Source of the DNA: Streptomyces sp. BK239
GTDB taxonomy: Bacteria > Actinomycetota > Actinomycetes > Streptomycetales > Streptomycetaceae
Length of the DNA: 64,000 nt
Assembly: GCF_004217285.1 (NCBI RefSeq)
Contig: NZ_SHKS01000001.1
Location: forward strand, 310,001 to 374,000
Reading direction: 5' to 3'
Of the stretch, positions 1 through 7,033 are shown piece after piece. The notes under the pieces were generated by a model that had not been told where the DNA came from, searched no databases, and worked only from the letters and a program-made list of their open reading frames with translations. Position 1 is the first letter of the stretch. Each line of letters opens with the position of its first letter. The position numbers were made by a program, and so were the translations under genes.

Positions 1-1
1 T

Positions 2-814
2 TTCGTCAAGGCGCTGCTTGAGGTCAAACGACGCGGCGAGTACGACGAGTTCGTGCGGACGCACATCGAGTACTACGTCTCCGACGGCGAGGGCGGTCTG
101 CGGACGGCCCACATGGCGCCCTCGTTCCTGCCCTGGCACCGGCAGTTCCTGCTGGACCTGGAGAAGGCGCTGCGCCGGGTCGACCCCTCGGTGACCATCC
201 CGTACTGGGACTGGACCCGGGACCGCTCCGCGACCTCCGCGCCCTGGAGCGACGACCTGCTCGGCGGCAACGGGCGGCGCTCCGACCTCCAGGTGACGAC
301 CGGGCCGTTCGCGTACTCCACGGGAAACTGGACCATCAAGGACGGGGTGACCGACCGGCGGTTCCTCACCCGGGACCTGGGGCGCGCCCGCGACCCGATC
401 GAGCTGCCCAGGAAGAGCGACCTGGACTGGGCGCTGGCCGACCCGGTCTACGACACCGCCCCGTGGGACTCCACGTCCCGCCGGGGCTTCCGCAACAAAC
501 TGGAGGGGTGGGGCAGCGGCGCCGGCAGCGCCGCCTGGCGCAACCACAACCGCGTGCACCGCTGGGTCGGCGGGGTGATGGTGGGCGGCGCCTCCGTCAA
601 CGACCCCGTCTTCTGGCTGCACCACGCCTTCATCGACCTGCTCTGGACGCGCTGGCAGCGACGTCACCGCGAGCACCGCTACCTGCCCGCGGAGCCGCCC
701 GCGTCGGGCAGCAGGCAGTACCGGCGGGTCGTCGCCCGGCACGAGAAGCTGCCCCCGTGGGACGTGACCCCGGACCGGCTGGAGGACGTGAGCCGGATCT
801 ACCGGTACGTCTGA
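2..814 (+). CDS. melC2: Tyrosinase, 5' end outside window
   Basis: Type-3 copper monooxygenase that hydroxylates tyrosine and oxidises the diphenol to quinones for melanin. The frame is open from base 2, so the GTG at 53 is internal and only the first few residues are missing (270 visible; the family is about 275-290). CuA ligands are visible in EFVRTHIEYY and in HMAPSFLPWHRQFL, and CuB ligands in NHNRVHRWVGG and FWLHHAFIDLLW. Streptomyces tyrosinases have no signal peptide and leave the cell with a Tat-exported MelC1-type caddie protein, whose gene would lie left of the window. It converges on the chaplin gene across a shared terminator. The family call is firm. Whether it is the melC or melD paralogue cannot be told here. 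Confidence 0.93.
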   Translation, partial: FVKALLEVKRRGEYDEFVRTHIEYYVSDGEGGLRTAHMAPSFLPWHRQFLLDLEKALRRVDPSVTIPYWDWTRDRSATSAPWSDDLLGGNGRRSDLQVTTGPFAYSTGNWTIKDGVTDRRFLTRDLGRARDPIELPRKSDLDWALADPVYDTAPWDSTSRRGFRNKLEGWGSGAGSAAWRNHNRVHRWVGGVMVGGASVNDPVFWLHHAFIDLLWTRWQRRHREHRYLPAEPPASGSRQYRRVVARHEKLPPWDVTPDRLEDVSRIYRYV

Positions 815-890
815 GACGGTCGGCGTCCGTCGGCAGGTCCGTGTCCGGCGGGCCTCCGGTCGACCGCCGTCGGCGGGTGCGGAGACGGGC

Positions 891-921
891 GGAGCCCCGG
901 CGCTCGAGGTGCCGGGGCTCC
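891..921. terminator. Bidirectional terminator hairpin
   Basis: Eleven-base perfect inverted repeat (GGAGCCCCGGC / GCCGGGGCTCC) around a nine-base loop, placed between the converging tyrosinase and chaplin stops. There is no U-tract, as is usual for Streptomyces terminators. Confidence 0.75.
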
Positions 922-947
922 GTCGCGTGCTGCGCGCGGTACGGGTG

Positions 948-1268
948 TCAGTTGCCGTAGCCGTGGCCGCCGTTGTCGTGGTGGTGGCCCTTGTCGCTGT
1001 CGTCCTTGTCCCGGTCCGAGTCGTGGCCGTCGACGTTGGCGCAGGTGTTGCCGAAGGCCGGGTTGAGCAGCCCGCCGGCGCCGACGGTGTTCCCGCAGGC
1101 GTTGATCGGGAGGTGGAGCACACCCTGGACGACGTTGCCGGACAGGAAGCCCGGCGAGCCCACGGCCGCGGCTTGCGCGCCCGCGTCCGCCATGGCCAGG
1201 CCGGCGCCGCCGGCCACCATGGCGCCGGTGCCAAGGGCGACAGCGGCCGCCTTCGCGATGCGAGACAT
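948..1268 (-). CDS. chpG: Short chaplin with acidic/histidine-rich tail
   Basis: Secreted amphipathic cell-wall protein that assembles into the hydrophobic sheath of aerial hyphae. The start is fixed at ATG 1268 by AAGGAG eight bases upstream. Of 106 residues, about 1-28 are a Sec signal (AKAAAVALGTGAMVAGGAGL...AMADA) and about 36-78 are one chaplin domain (SPGFLSGNVVQG, LLNPAFGNTC) with the two conserved cysteines C58 and C76. It has no sortase signal, so it is a short chaplin. Residues 80-106 are an Asp/Lys/His/Gly-rich tail (HDSDRDKDDSDKGHHH) that short chaplins normally lack. Position beside the tyrosinase matches my memory of S. coelicolor chpG next to SCO2700; the symbol rests on that. 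Confidence 0.88.
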   Translation of the reverse strand: MSRIAKAAAVALGTGAMVAGGAGLAMADAGAQAAAVGSPGFLSGNVVQGVLHLPINACGNTVGAGGLLNPAFGNTCANVDGHDSDRDKDDSDKGHHHDNGGHGYGN

Positions 1269-1406
1269 CACGTTCTCCTTAAACTCACTCGGTTCACGCG
1301 ACAGCAGGACGTGCCGTCGCACTCCCCGTTCAACGCCGTGCGCCCGGGCAGGTCACGGCGTGACCGCTCGGATCACCCGTTGCGAACAGCGGTGAGCCCG
1401 CCGCCG

Positions 1407-1712
1407 TCAGCCGTGCTTGACGTGCTCGGTGACGAAGTCGGTGAGCGTGGCGATGGACTGGAGGCTGTCCAGGCTCAGGTCCAGCGCGGCGACGTCCACC
1501 CCGAAGCGGGTGTGGACCGCGCCCAGCAGGGTCACGCCGGCGAGCGAGGTGAGGCCGATCAGCGGCCCGAACAGCTCGGTGTCGGCGGGGAGCCGGTCGA
1601 CCGCGGCGGGGTCGAGGCGGGCCGCCTCGGCGATCATCGAGCGGAGTTCCCGTTCCACCGCCGTCCGGTCCGGCGTCCGGTCCGTGGAGGAGGGGATGTG
1701 GGCGTCCGTCAC
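1407..1712 (-). CDS. Free-standing acyl carrier protein
   Basis: 101-residue phosphopantetheine-binding carrier protein. The predicted attachment residue is Ser56 in GLTSLAGVTLLG, where the usual DSL triad reads TSL. Acidic helix II and the hydrophobic pattern (FGVDVAALDLSLDSLQSIATL) fit the PP-binding fold. The GTG start at 1712 overlaps the stop of the FkbH gene by GTGA, so the two are translationally coupled. FkbH proteins load a glyceryl unit from 1,3-bisphosphoglycerate onto just such discrete carriers. The PPTase at 5457 could convert it to the holo form. No ketosynthase or condensation domain lies nearby, so the acyl unit is probably transferred rather than extended. That last point is inference. 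Confidence 0.85.
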   Translation of the reverse strand: MTDAHIPSSTDRTPDRTAVERELRSMIAEAARLDPAAVDRLPADTELFGPLIGLTSLAGVTLLGAVHTRFGVDVAALDLSLDSLQSIATLTDFVTEHVKHG

Positions 1713-2824
1713 GCTGGGGTGTCCTTTCGGGAGGCCGGGGCCGGGTGCGTCCGGGTGCTGACGTGCAGCCAGGCGGGGGACTGCGGGAGGTCGCCGTGCA
1801 GGGAGCGGCCGAGGACGGCGACGGCGTCCGCCGGCGTCCGCCCGGGGCGCGGGTCGTCGTCGACGCGCCGCATGCCCGCCTGGCGGAGCAGCATCCGCAT
1901 CTCCAGGTTGGCGTCGGTCGGCCGCAGGACGACCCGGAACTCCCGCGCGCCGGCCTCCCGCGCCCGCTCCATCAGCCAGAACAGGAAGGCCGCTGCGGCG
2001 CCCCGCCCGGCGACCCGGCAGGACAGGGCGAGCAGCGGGACCGACCAGAGGTCCGGGCCGGTCCGGTCCACCAGGGCCGCGCCGATGATGCCGTACTCGC
2101 CGAAACGGTCGGCCATCCGGGCGGTGTACAGCTCGTGCCCCTCCTCGGAGGCCAGACCGCTCAGCCGCCGCGGGCTGAGCCCCGAGGAGTTGAGACGGTG
2201 GGTGCGGGCGGCGAGCTCCAGTGCGCGGGGTACCTCGTCGGGTTCGGCGACGCCGACGGTGAGCCGCATCCCGCACCAGCGCAGGAACTCCTCCCGGGTG
2301 CCCTGGAAACGCTCGCCCTCCGCCCGGCGGGTCTCCTCCGTGCGGTAACGGCGCACCCGTTCCCGCGACTCGGGGGTGACCTCCCGGCCCTCGAACGCCG
2401 CCAGCAGGGCGGGCACGTCCTCGGGCGCGAGGGTGCGCACCCCCGGCAGCAGCGCTTCCACCTCGGCGCGCTCGTACGGGGAGTCGTCGACGAGGACGAG
2501 CGCCTCGACCGCGATCCCCAGGTCCTTGGCGATCCTGCGCAGCGACTCGCTCTTGTCCTGCCAGGACACCTGCGGCGCGAGGAAACGGTCGCGCAGCTCC
2601 GGTACGGCGTTCAGCCGGTCCAGGACCGCGGGCGCGCTGCGGCTCGCGAGGCTGCTGAGCACCCCGTGGCCCGCCAGCGCATCGATCGCGGCGAGCATCC
2701 GGGCCCGGGGCACGGGCAGTTCGTCGGTGGGCGCCTCGACCGCGATCTCGTCCCACAGGGTGCCGTCCAGGTCCCAGACGATGCACTTGATCCCGTCGGG
2801 GTCGTAGCCGCTCGCCCCGCTCAT
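1709..2824 (-). CDS. FkbH-like HAD-IIIC glyceryl-ACP loader
   Basis: 371 residues. An N-terminal HAD domain carries the nucleophile motif CIVWDLDGTLWDE (about 15-27) and the downstream VLVDDSPYERAEVE. A C-terminal GNAT-like half carries the family signature ARTHRLNSSGL and FGEYGIIGAALV. Family members bind 1,3-bisphosphoglycerate, move the phosphoglyceryl group to the carrier thiol and dephosphorylate it, giving glyceryl-S-ACP (FK506-type methoxymalonate, zwittermicin and tetronate routes). Those routes add dehydrogenases that are absent here, so the product may stay at glyceryl-S-ACP. The ATG at 2824 overlaps the upstream stop (ATGA), and its own stop overlaps the carrier start. All three leftward genes are therefore one coupled operon. 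Confidence 0.87.
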   Translation of the reverse strand: MSGASGYDPDGIKCIVWDLDGTLWDEIAVEAPTDELPVPRARMLAAIDALAGHGVLSSLASRSAPAVLDRLNAVPELRDRFLAPQVSWQDKSESLRRIAKDLGIAVEALVLVDDSPYERAEVEALLPGVRTLAPEDVPALLAAFEGREVTPESRERVRRYRTEETRRAEGERFQGTREEFLRWCGMRLTVGVAEPDEVPRALELAARTHRLNSSGLSPRRLSGLASEEGHELYTARMADRFGEYGIIGAALVDRTGPDLWSVPLLALSCRVAGRGAAAAFLFWLMERAREAGAREFRVVLRPTDANLEMRMLLRQAGMRRVDDDPRPGRTPADAVAVLGRSLHGDLPQSPAWLHVSTRTHPAPASRKDTPA

Positions 2825-4674
2825 CGGGCGCTCTCCTCCGCGAGACGCAGCTTCATGGTCAGGGTGGCCGGGTCGAAGCCGAACTTGCGGTAGACGGTGC
2901 GCATCGGGACGTTGCCGACGTGGACACGCCCGACGACCTCCGTGATGCCGTTCGCCACGCAGAACTCCAGGCCCGCGGTGAGCAGCAGCTCGGCCACGTC
3001 GGCGCGGTTGTCGAGCGGGGCCACGGCGAGGGAGCGGAAGTTGGCGTAACGGTCGCCGGTCATCGCGTTCTGGTTGATGCTCACCCAGCACCAGCCGACC
3101 GCCGGCTCGCCCGGCCGGTGGGCGACGATCATGCCTTCCTTCGACTTCTCCATGGCCCGGCCCAGCCGGGACGCCCAGCGGCCGGGGTCGTCGACGGCGT
3201 CCTCGCCGAAGGAGACGCGGGCGATCTCGGCCTCGAACTCGCCGATGGCGGGCAGGTCGCGCTCGTCGGCCTGACGGGTGAGGTAGGGCTGCGCCCGCTC
3301 GGCGAGGGCGGCGCGGGCCTCGGGGGCCGGAGGGTGCCAGGCGGGGCGGGGAGAGGTGGGTGTGGGCGTGGCGGTGGGGCTCGGGGCGGTGGCTGCGGCT
3401 CGGGTCGGGGCCGGGTCCTCGGCCGCGGGCTGCCCGCTGGGAGCCGTCGCCGGGGACGCGGCGGGGTCCGCCGCCGGTGTCTCCTCCTCCACCGAGACCA
3501 GTCGGCCCGGCCGGAACGGGCCCTTGCCGCACCGGGGGCAGCCGTCGGCGCGCAGGGCGGCGACGGAGGTCCAGCGGGCGCCGGGCCCGACGCGCAGCTC
3601 GGCGGCGCAGGCCACGCACGTGTACTCGCGCTGCCGGGTCCGCTTGTCGCCGGTGTAGAGGGGGCCGCCGTAGTCGCCCTGGCGGGAGGCGGTCGAGGTG
3701 GTGGTGAGCAGGTGCTGGAAGAAGCCGACCCCGCCGAGGATGCCGCTGCCCTCGTACTCGTTGAAGTTGCGGATGTAGCCGTTGGTGACCAGGCCGAGCG
3801 CCATGATCTCCCGCTGGACCTCCAGCATCTCGTCGGGGCTCTTGCCACCGAAGGAGAAGAAGACGCTGTGCGCCGGGCCGGGCCGCAGGCCCTCCACGGC
3901 GCGCGACAGGAACAGCCGGGCGCCCTCCGGGGTGTACGGCGGGTCGGTCATCGCCACGTCGAAACCGCCGTGCAGGTCGGCGGGCAGCGGCCGGCGCAGG
4001 TCGTGCTCGACGGTCTCGACGCGGGTGCCGAGACCGGCGGACACCTTCTGGACGTAGGCCAGGATCTCGGGGGAGATGTCGACGACGGTCACCCGCTCGA
4101 CGATCGGCCCGCCGAGGACGTCCCCCACCACGGCGACGGCCAGGGAGATCAGGTCGTCGTCGCCGATCAGCAGCAGCGAGCCGCCCGGCAGCGCGCCCGC
4201 CGTGAGCAGCGCGAGCACCCGGCGCACCTTGGTTTCGGGCGTGCAGTGGGACTGGTCGATCGCCATGTCTGCGGCCGGCCCGGTCTCCATGATCGCGCGC
4301 AGCCGCCGCACCGCCTCGTCCAGCACCTCCGGGACGACCAGTTCACGGCCGTCGCAGGTGGTGCAGGTGGCGTCGAGGGTGAGGTCCATCCCGAGCCGGG
4401 CGACGAGGTCGAGGCCGGCCGGGGTGAGCCGCGAGGGGCGTTGCTCGGTCAGCAGGCCCCGGCGGCGCAGCTCGTTGCCCAGGGCGGCCACGATGGGCAC
4501 GGGCAGGCCGGTCGCGCGGCTGATGTCCTTCGTGGAGGCGGGAGCCAGGCGGCGCAGGGCCCGCAGGACGGACCGCACTCCGGGCGGGCCCTCCTGCAGC
4601 CTGACGGCGTCCGCGACTTCCGTGAGCACTTGATCGACGGTCGTACTCCGACGGTGTCGAGGCGCGTTTTTCAC
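2821..4674 (-). CDS. BpsA-type aminopropyltransferase fused to GNAT acetyl/acyltransferase
   Basis: 617 residues, GTG start at 4674 behind GGAG. About 25-85: winged helix (STKDISRATGLPVPIVAALG). About 140-370: DUF43/BpsA Rossmann core with LLIGDDDLISLAVAVVGD, VTVVDISPEIL, AMTDPPYTPEGARLFLS and GGVGFFQHLL. This family (N4-bis(aminopropyl)spermidine synthase) moves aminopropyl groups from decarboxylated AdoMet to amines without a polyamine acidic pocket of SpeE type. About 375-410: a four-Cys zinc ribbon (CVACAAEL, CPRCGKG). About 420-475: a Pro/Ala/Thr-rich linker. About 480-617: a complete GNAT domain (VGWCWVSINQNAM, RSLAVAPLDNRADVAELLL, YRKFGFDP). The fused acyltransferase and the downstream glyceryl-ACP genes suggest N-acylation of the aminopropylated product. 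The acceptor amine is unknown. Confidence 0.82.
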   Translation of the reverse strand: MKNAPRHRRSTTVDQVLTEVADAVRLQEGPPGVRSVLRALRRLAPASTKDISRATGLPVPIVAALGNELRRRGLLTEQRPSRLTPAGLDLVARLGMDLTLDATCTTCDGRELVVPEVLDEAVRRLRAIMETGPAADMAIDQSHCTPETKVRRVLALLTAGALPGGSLLLIGDDDLISLAVAVVGDVLGGPIVERVTVVDISPEILAYVQKVSAGLGTRVETVEHDLRRPLPADLHGGFDVAMTDPPYTPEGARLFLSRAVEGLRPGPAHSVFFSFGGKSPDEMLEVQREIMALGLVTNGYIRNFNEYEGSGILGGVGFFQHLLTTTSTASRQGDYGGPLYTGDKRTRQREYTCVACAAELRVGPGARWTSVAALRADGCPRCGKGPFRPGRLVSVEEETPAADPAASPATAPSGQPAAEDPAPTRAAATAPSPTATPTPTSPRPAWHPPAPEARAALAERAQPYLTRQADERDLPAIGEFEAEIARVSFGEDAVDDPGRWASRLGRAMEKSKEGMIVAHRPGEPAVGWCWVSINQNAMTGDRYANFRSLAVAPLDNRADVAELLLTAGLEFCVANGITEVVGRVHVGNVPMRTVYRKFGFDPATLTMKLRLAEESAR

Positions 4675-5028
4675 AATGCTGCTCCGGGCGGGCTGTATGG
4701 AATCCAGATGTAACGAGTATACGGGCTGCCCACGGGCCTCCCCGACCGGTCGATAAAACAGAAAGAGAAGAAGGGGAACGGAAATGCCGCGAGATCGAAT
4801 CCGATACCGCCCCGCAAGGCGAATCACGGGAATTCCGAAGCGTGCGCGAGAGGGGGGCGGGCGGGCAATGGCGCCGACTACGCGCGAGCCGTGGAGCGCC
4901 CCGGATGCTAGGCTGGGCGACGCCGAGTGCCGGATATCGGCCTCGCGACCTTCCGCTAAGGCCACACGGACCAGCGCAGATCTATATGAAAGGAGACGGG
5001 GGCGGCGGTTCGCCTTCCCTGATTCCCC
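4675..5028. promoter_or_regulatory. Divergent intergenic region with possible speD leader peptide
   Basis: 354 bp between the outward-facing bpsA-like and speD-like genes, visibly more A/T-rich than the flanks at 4690-4800, so it should hold both promoters. I could not assign clear -10/-35 pairs. A short frame starting ATG 4986 (MKGDGGGG...PHD, 16 codons) ends at 5036 and overlaps the speD ATG. A GAAAGGAG stretch at 4988-4995 lies inside it, 33 bases from the speD start and too far to serve it directly. Confidence 0.45.
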
Positions 5029-5409
5029 ATGACTGACACCGCCAACCTCGCCACCGAGGGCATAAACGTCGACGATTTGTGCTCGTACGCCGTCGACGTG
5101 TGGGTGAGCGACCACAGCATCCTCACCGATGAACAGCGCCTCCTCAAGGTGTTGCGCACGGCCGCCGAAAAGGGAAACGCACAGGTTCTCGGAGAGGCCT
5201 CGCATGTTTTCCCGAACGGTGCGGTCACCGCTATTCTGCTGCTTTCCGCCTCGCATCTGAGCATTCACACCTGGCCGGAATTCAGCCTGGCCAACGTCGA
5301 CCTGCTCGCCTACGGCCGCCTGAACGGCGAGCGGATGATGCAGAGCGTGGAACTCGGCCTCTCCCCGACGAAAATCAACGTGACGCGCATGCTGCGCGCG
5401 GTGCACTGA
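5029..5409 (+). CDS. SpeD-family pyruvoyl-dependent decarboxylase (AdoMet decarboxylase homologue)
   Basis: 126 residues, the size of the short bacterial class 1B AdoMet decarboxylases. The fold signature is clear: HVFPNGAVTAILLLSASH, then HLSIHTWPEF and a C-terminal ERMMQSVELG. Self-cleavage should occur before Ser75, creating the pyruvoyl group; His80 is the conserved processing histidine. Two canonical positions differ: the Glu before the cleavage serine is Ala74, and the proton-donor Cys (VDVFTCG in relatives) is Tyr95 (VDLLAYG). Enzymes of this family have been shown to drift to ornithine or arginine decarboxylation, so substrate is uncertain. An in-frame stop at 5020 forces the ATG at 5029, which lacks a ribosome site. 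It sits 47 bases upstream of the PPTase gene. Confidence 0.8.
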   Translation: MTDTANLATEGINVDDLCSYAVDVWVSDHSILTDEQRLLKVLRTAAEKGNAQVLGEASHVFPNGAVTAILLLSASHLSIHTWPEFSLANVDLLAYGRLNGERMMQSVELGLSPTKINVTRMLRAVH

Positions 5410-5456
5410 GTTCTTTTCCCGAACGAAGAGGCGCGGGCCGGGTCGGCGGTGACGGA

Positions 5457-6239
5457 GTGCCCGGTGAGGTGAGCGTCGGGGTGTGGTGGGCGAGCCTGCG
5501 GGACGCCCGGGCGGCGGCCCCGCTCACAGCGCTGCTCGACCCCGTCGAGCGTGCCCGGCACGAGGCGATCGCCCGGGCCGACGACCGGGGCCGGTTCCTG
5601 CTCGGCTGCGCCCTCAGCCGTATCGCCCTGGGGGAGCTGCTCGGCGTGTCGCCGGCCGAGGTCCCGCTGCGCCGCGTGTGCCCGCGCTGCGGCGGCCCGC
5701 ACGGCAAGCCCCGGCTCGCGGCGCCGCACGGCTCCCCGTTCGCCGACGTCGACTTCTCCGTGACGCACAGCGGTGACGTCGTGGGCGTGGCCGTCGCGCG
5801 TGGCGCGAACGTGGGACTCGACGTGGAGGAGACCGGGAGCGGCGCCGCGCTCGACGTCGACACGGTGGCGCCCGTGGCGCTGACCGACGCCGAGCTCGCC
5901 GCCCTGAACGCCCACCCGCCCGCCGAGCGGGCGTCGGCCTTCCTGCGGGTGTGGACGCGCAAGGAGGCCGTACTGAAGGCCCTCGGCGTGGGCCTGACCG
6001 TACCGCTGCGCCGCCTGGAGGTGTCGGCACCCCCACTCCCCCCGAAGGTCCTGTCCTGGCCGGACCAGCGGACCGCGCCACAAGCCATGGCGATGGCCGA
6101 CGTGGACGTGGTGACGGGGTCGAGGCGCCTTCCGGCGACAGCGACGGCAGCCGCGACCGGGGCGACCGCCCTACGCCTCCACCACCACGACGGCACGGCA
6201 GCAGTGACGGCGTACGCCACCTCGCCACCACCCCCCTGA
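5457..6239 (+). CDS. Sfp-type 4'-phosphopantetheinyl transferase
   Basis: 260 residues, GTG start (weak site CGGA upstream). Transfers phosphopantetheine from CoA to the serine of carrier proteins. Family motifs in order: HEAIARADDRGRFLLGCAL, GKPRL, VDFSVTHSGDVVGVAV, the Mg-binding NVGLDVEE and the helix WTRKEAVLKALGVGL. The C-terminal ~50 residues are Ala/Thr-rich and unconserved. It shares a strand with the speD-like gene (47-base gap, probable operon) and is divergent from the carrier-protein operon. Its natural client is therefore probably the ACP at 1407, although Sfp enzymes are often promiscuous. Confidence 0.9.
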   Translation: MPGEVSVGVWWASLRDARAAAPLTALLDPVERARHEAIARADDRGRFLLGCALSRIALGELLGVSPAEVPLRRVCPRCGGPHGKPRLAAPHGSPFADVDFSVTHSGDVVGVAVARGANVGLDVEETGSGAALDVDTVAPVALTDAELAALNAHPPAERASAFLRVWTRKEAVLKALGVGLTVPLRRLEVSAPPLPPKVLSWPDQRTAPQAMAMADVDVVTGSRRLPATATAAATGATALRLHHHDGTAAVTAYATSPPPP

Positions 6240-6357
6240 CGGACCGCGTCCCGTATCGGGCCCAAGTGCCGACCAGCCGGCGGCGCGAGCCGTCAGCCCG
6301 GTAGGCACTGGTGCGGCGGGAAGTGGCTTCGACGACGCGTGCTCCGGCCAGCAAGAC

Positions 6358-6378
6358 GCCCTCCCGTGAGGAGGGCGG
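6358..6378. terminator. Hairpin, first copy of the tRNA 3'-flank terminator
   Basis: CGCCCTCC / GGAGGGCG stem immediately before the left tRNA-Arg fragment. The same hairpin followed by GGAGACTT recurs at 7831 and 13603, showing that the tRNA gene's own 3' flank was duplicated with each integration. Confidence 0.7.
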
Positions 6379-6386
6379 AGACTTAC

Positions 6387-6428
6387 GCCCCCGGCAGGAC
6401 TCGAAATCTGCGGCCAAGCGCTTGGTAG
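6387..6428 (-). repeat. attL-like copy of the 3' part of tRNA-Arg
   Basis: About 42 bases match the 3' half of the intact tRNA gene at 13633 (acceptor 3' strand, T-arm, variable region and start of the anticodon stem). There is a one-base insertion plus substitution in the T-loop, and the match ends at AAGCGCTT. It marks the left end of the island. The tRNA half-gene itself is non-functional. Confidence 0.8.
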
Positions 6429-6536
6429 GCGCTTGGCGCGTTCGCCTGGGAGCGGTCGCTGACCTGGGCAGTGAACCCTTCCGCCGGCAGCCCGTCACCT
6501 GCCGTCGACATGCATTCGACAGGACCCGGAGCTGGC

Positions 6537-6734
6537 CTACGGCCGCCGGTAGGCCGTCTGGTCGACACCCGCTTCCGGCTTCCTGCTGAAGGATACGTAC
6601 GCGGGGTACTCAGGGTCTCCAACCTGCATGAGGGCGAAGAGGTCAAGGTCATGGTTCGCGAACCTGTGGAGGTACTGGAGGAACAACTCCAACTCCTCGT
6701 CCGACAACTGCTCATCGTGCCGCTCATTGCGCAT
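6537..6734 (-). CDS. Small acidic hypothetical protein (island)
   Basis: 65 residues from ATG 6734 with no strong ribosome site. The pattern DEQLSDEELELFLQYLHRFANHDLDLF followed by PAYVSFSRKP looks like the short actinobacterial element proteins that follow a GntR gene. I know no function. It lies just downstream of the GntR remnant at 6790, mirroring the pair at 7881/8107 in the second element. Codon bias in this frame and conserved-looking aromatic positions favour a real gene. Confidence 0.55.
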   Translation of the reverse strand: MRNERHDEQLSDEELELFLQYLHRFANHDLDLFALMQVGDPEYPAYVSFSRKPEAGVDQTAYRRP

Positions 6735-6789
6735 GGCGTGACGATACGAGCCGACGGGCCACAACCTTGACGTGGAGGTGTCTCGCCAG

Positions 6790-6938
6790 CGGTTGCTGGG
6801 GATCTCATGGACGGTCTCGCGGTGCGCGGGGCGGGCACCACGATGTCCGCCGTCCCCACGGGCCGCCCCTGGTCGCTGTAGTACGTCCGCCGGATGTGGG
6901 TGACGAGTGCGGCCTTCTGGATGCCCAGCAGCGACGCC
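6790..6938 (-). pseudogene. GntR-family regulator, C-terminal UTRA fragment (copy A)
   Basis: About 150 bases nearly identical to 8110-8257 encode the end of a GntR/UTRA regulator (LLGIQKAALVTHIRRTYY-type, TADIVVPA). A frameshift falls near the C terminus, and nothing of the DNA-binding half is present. It is a relic of the element closest to the chromosome. In actinomycete integrative elements such GntR proteins repress excision and transfer genes. Confidence 0.7.
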
Positions 6939-7033
6939 CACCATCACCGCTCATCCTGCCCGGCCGCTGCCGAATGCCTGGCCGACGCGATCGGCGCCGT
7001 CGGTCCGCTGCACGAGCAAGGGTGCCGTGCGGA

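Noticed and set aside
909..2348. Long plus-strand open frame opposite the chaplin, ACP and FkbH genes
   Set aside because: Its protein is Val/Ala/Arg low-complexity sequence from antisense G/C-rich codons; the minus-strand genes have clear domains.
4842..5036. 64-codon frame ahead of the speD-like gene as a protein gene
   Set aside because: No ribosome site and no conserved pattern; only its last 16 codons are kept as a possible leader peptide.
6387..6428. Second functional tRNA-Arg
   Set aside because: Only the 3' half is present with a T-loop insertion; no D-arm or 5' acceptor strand follows.
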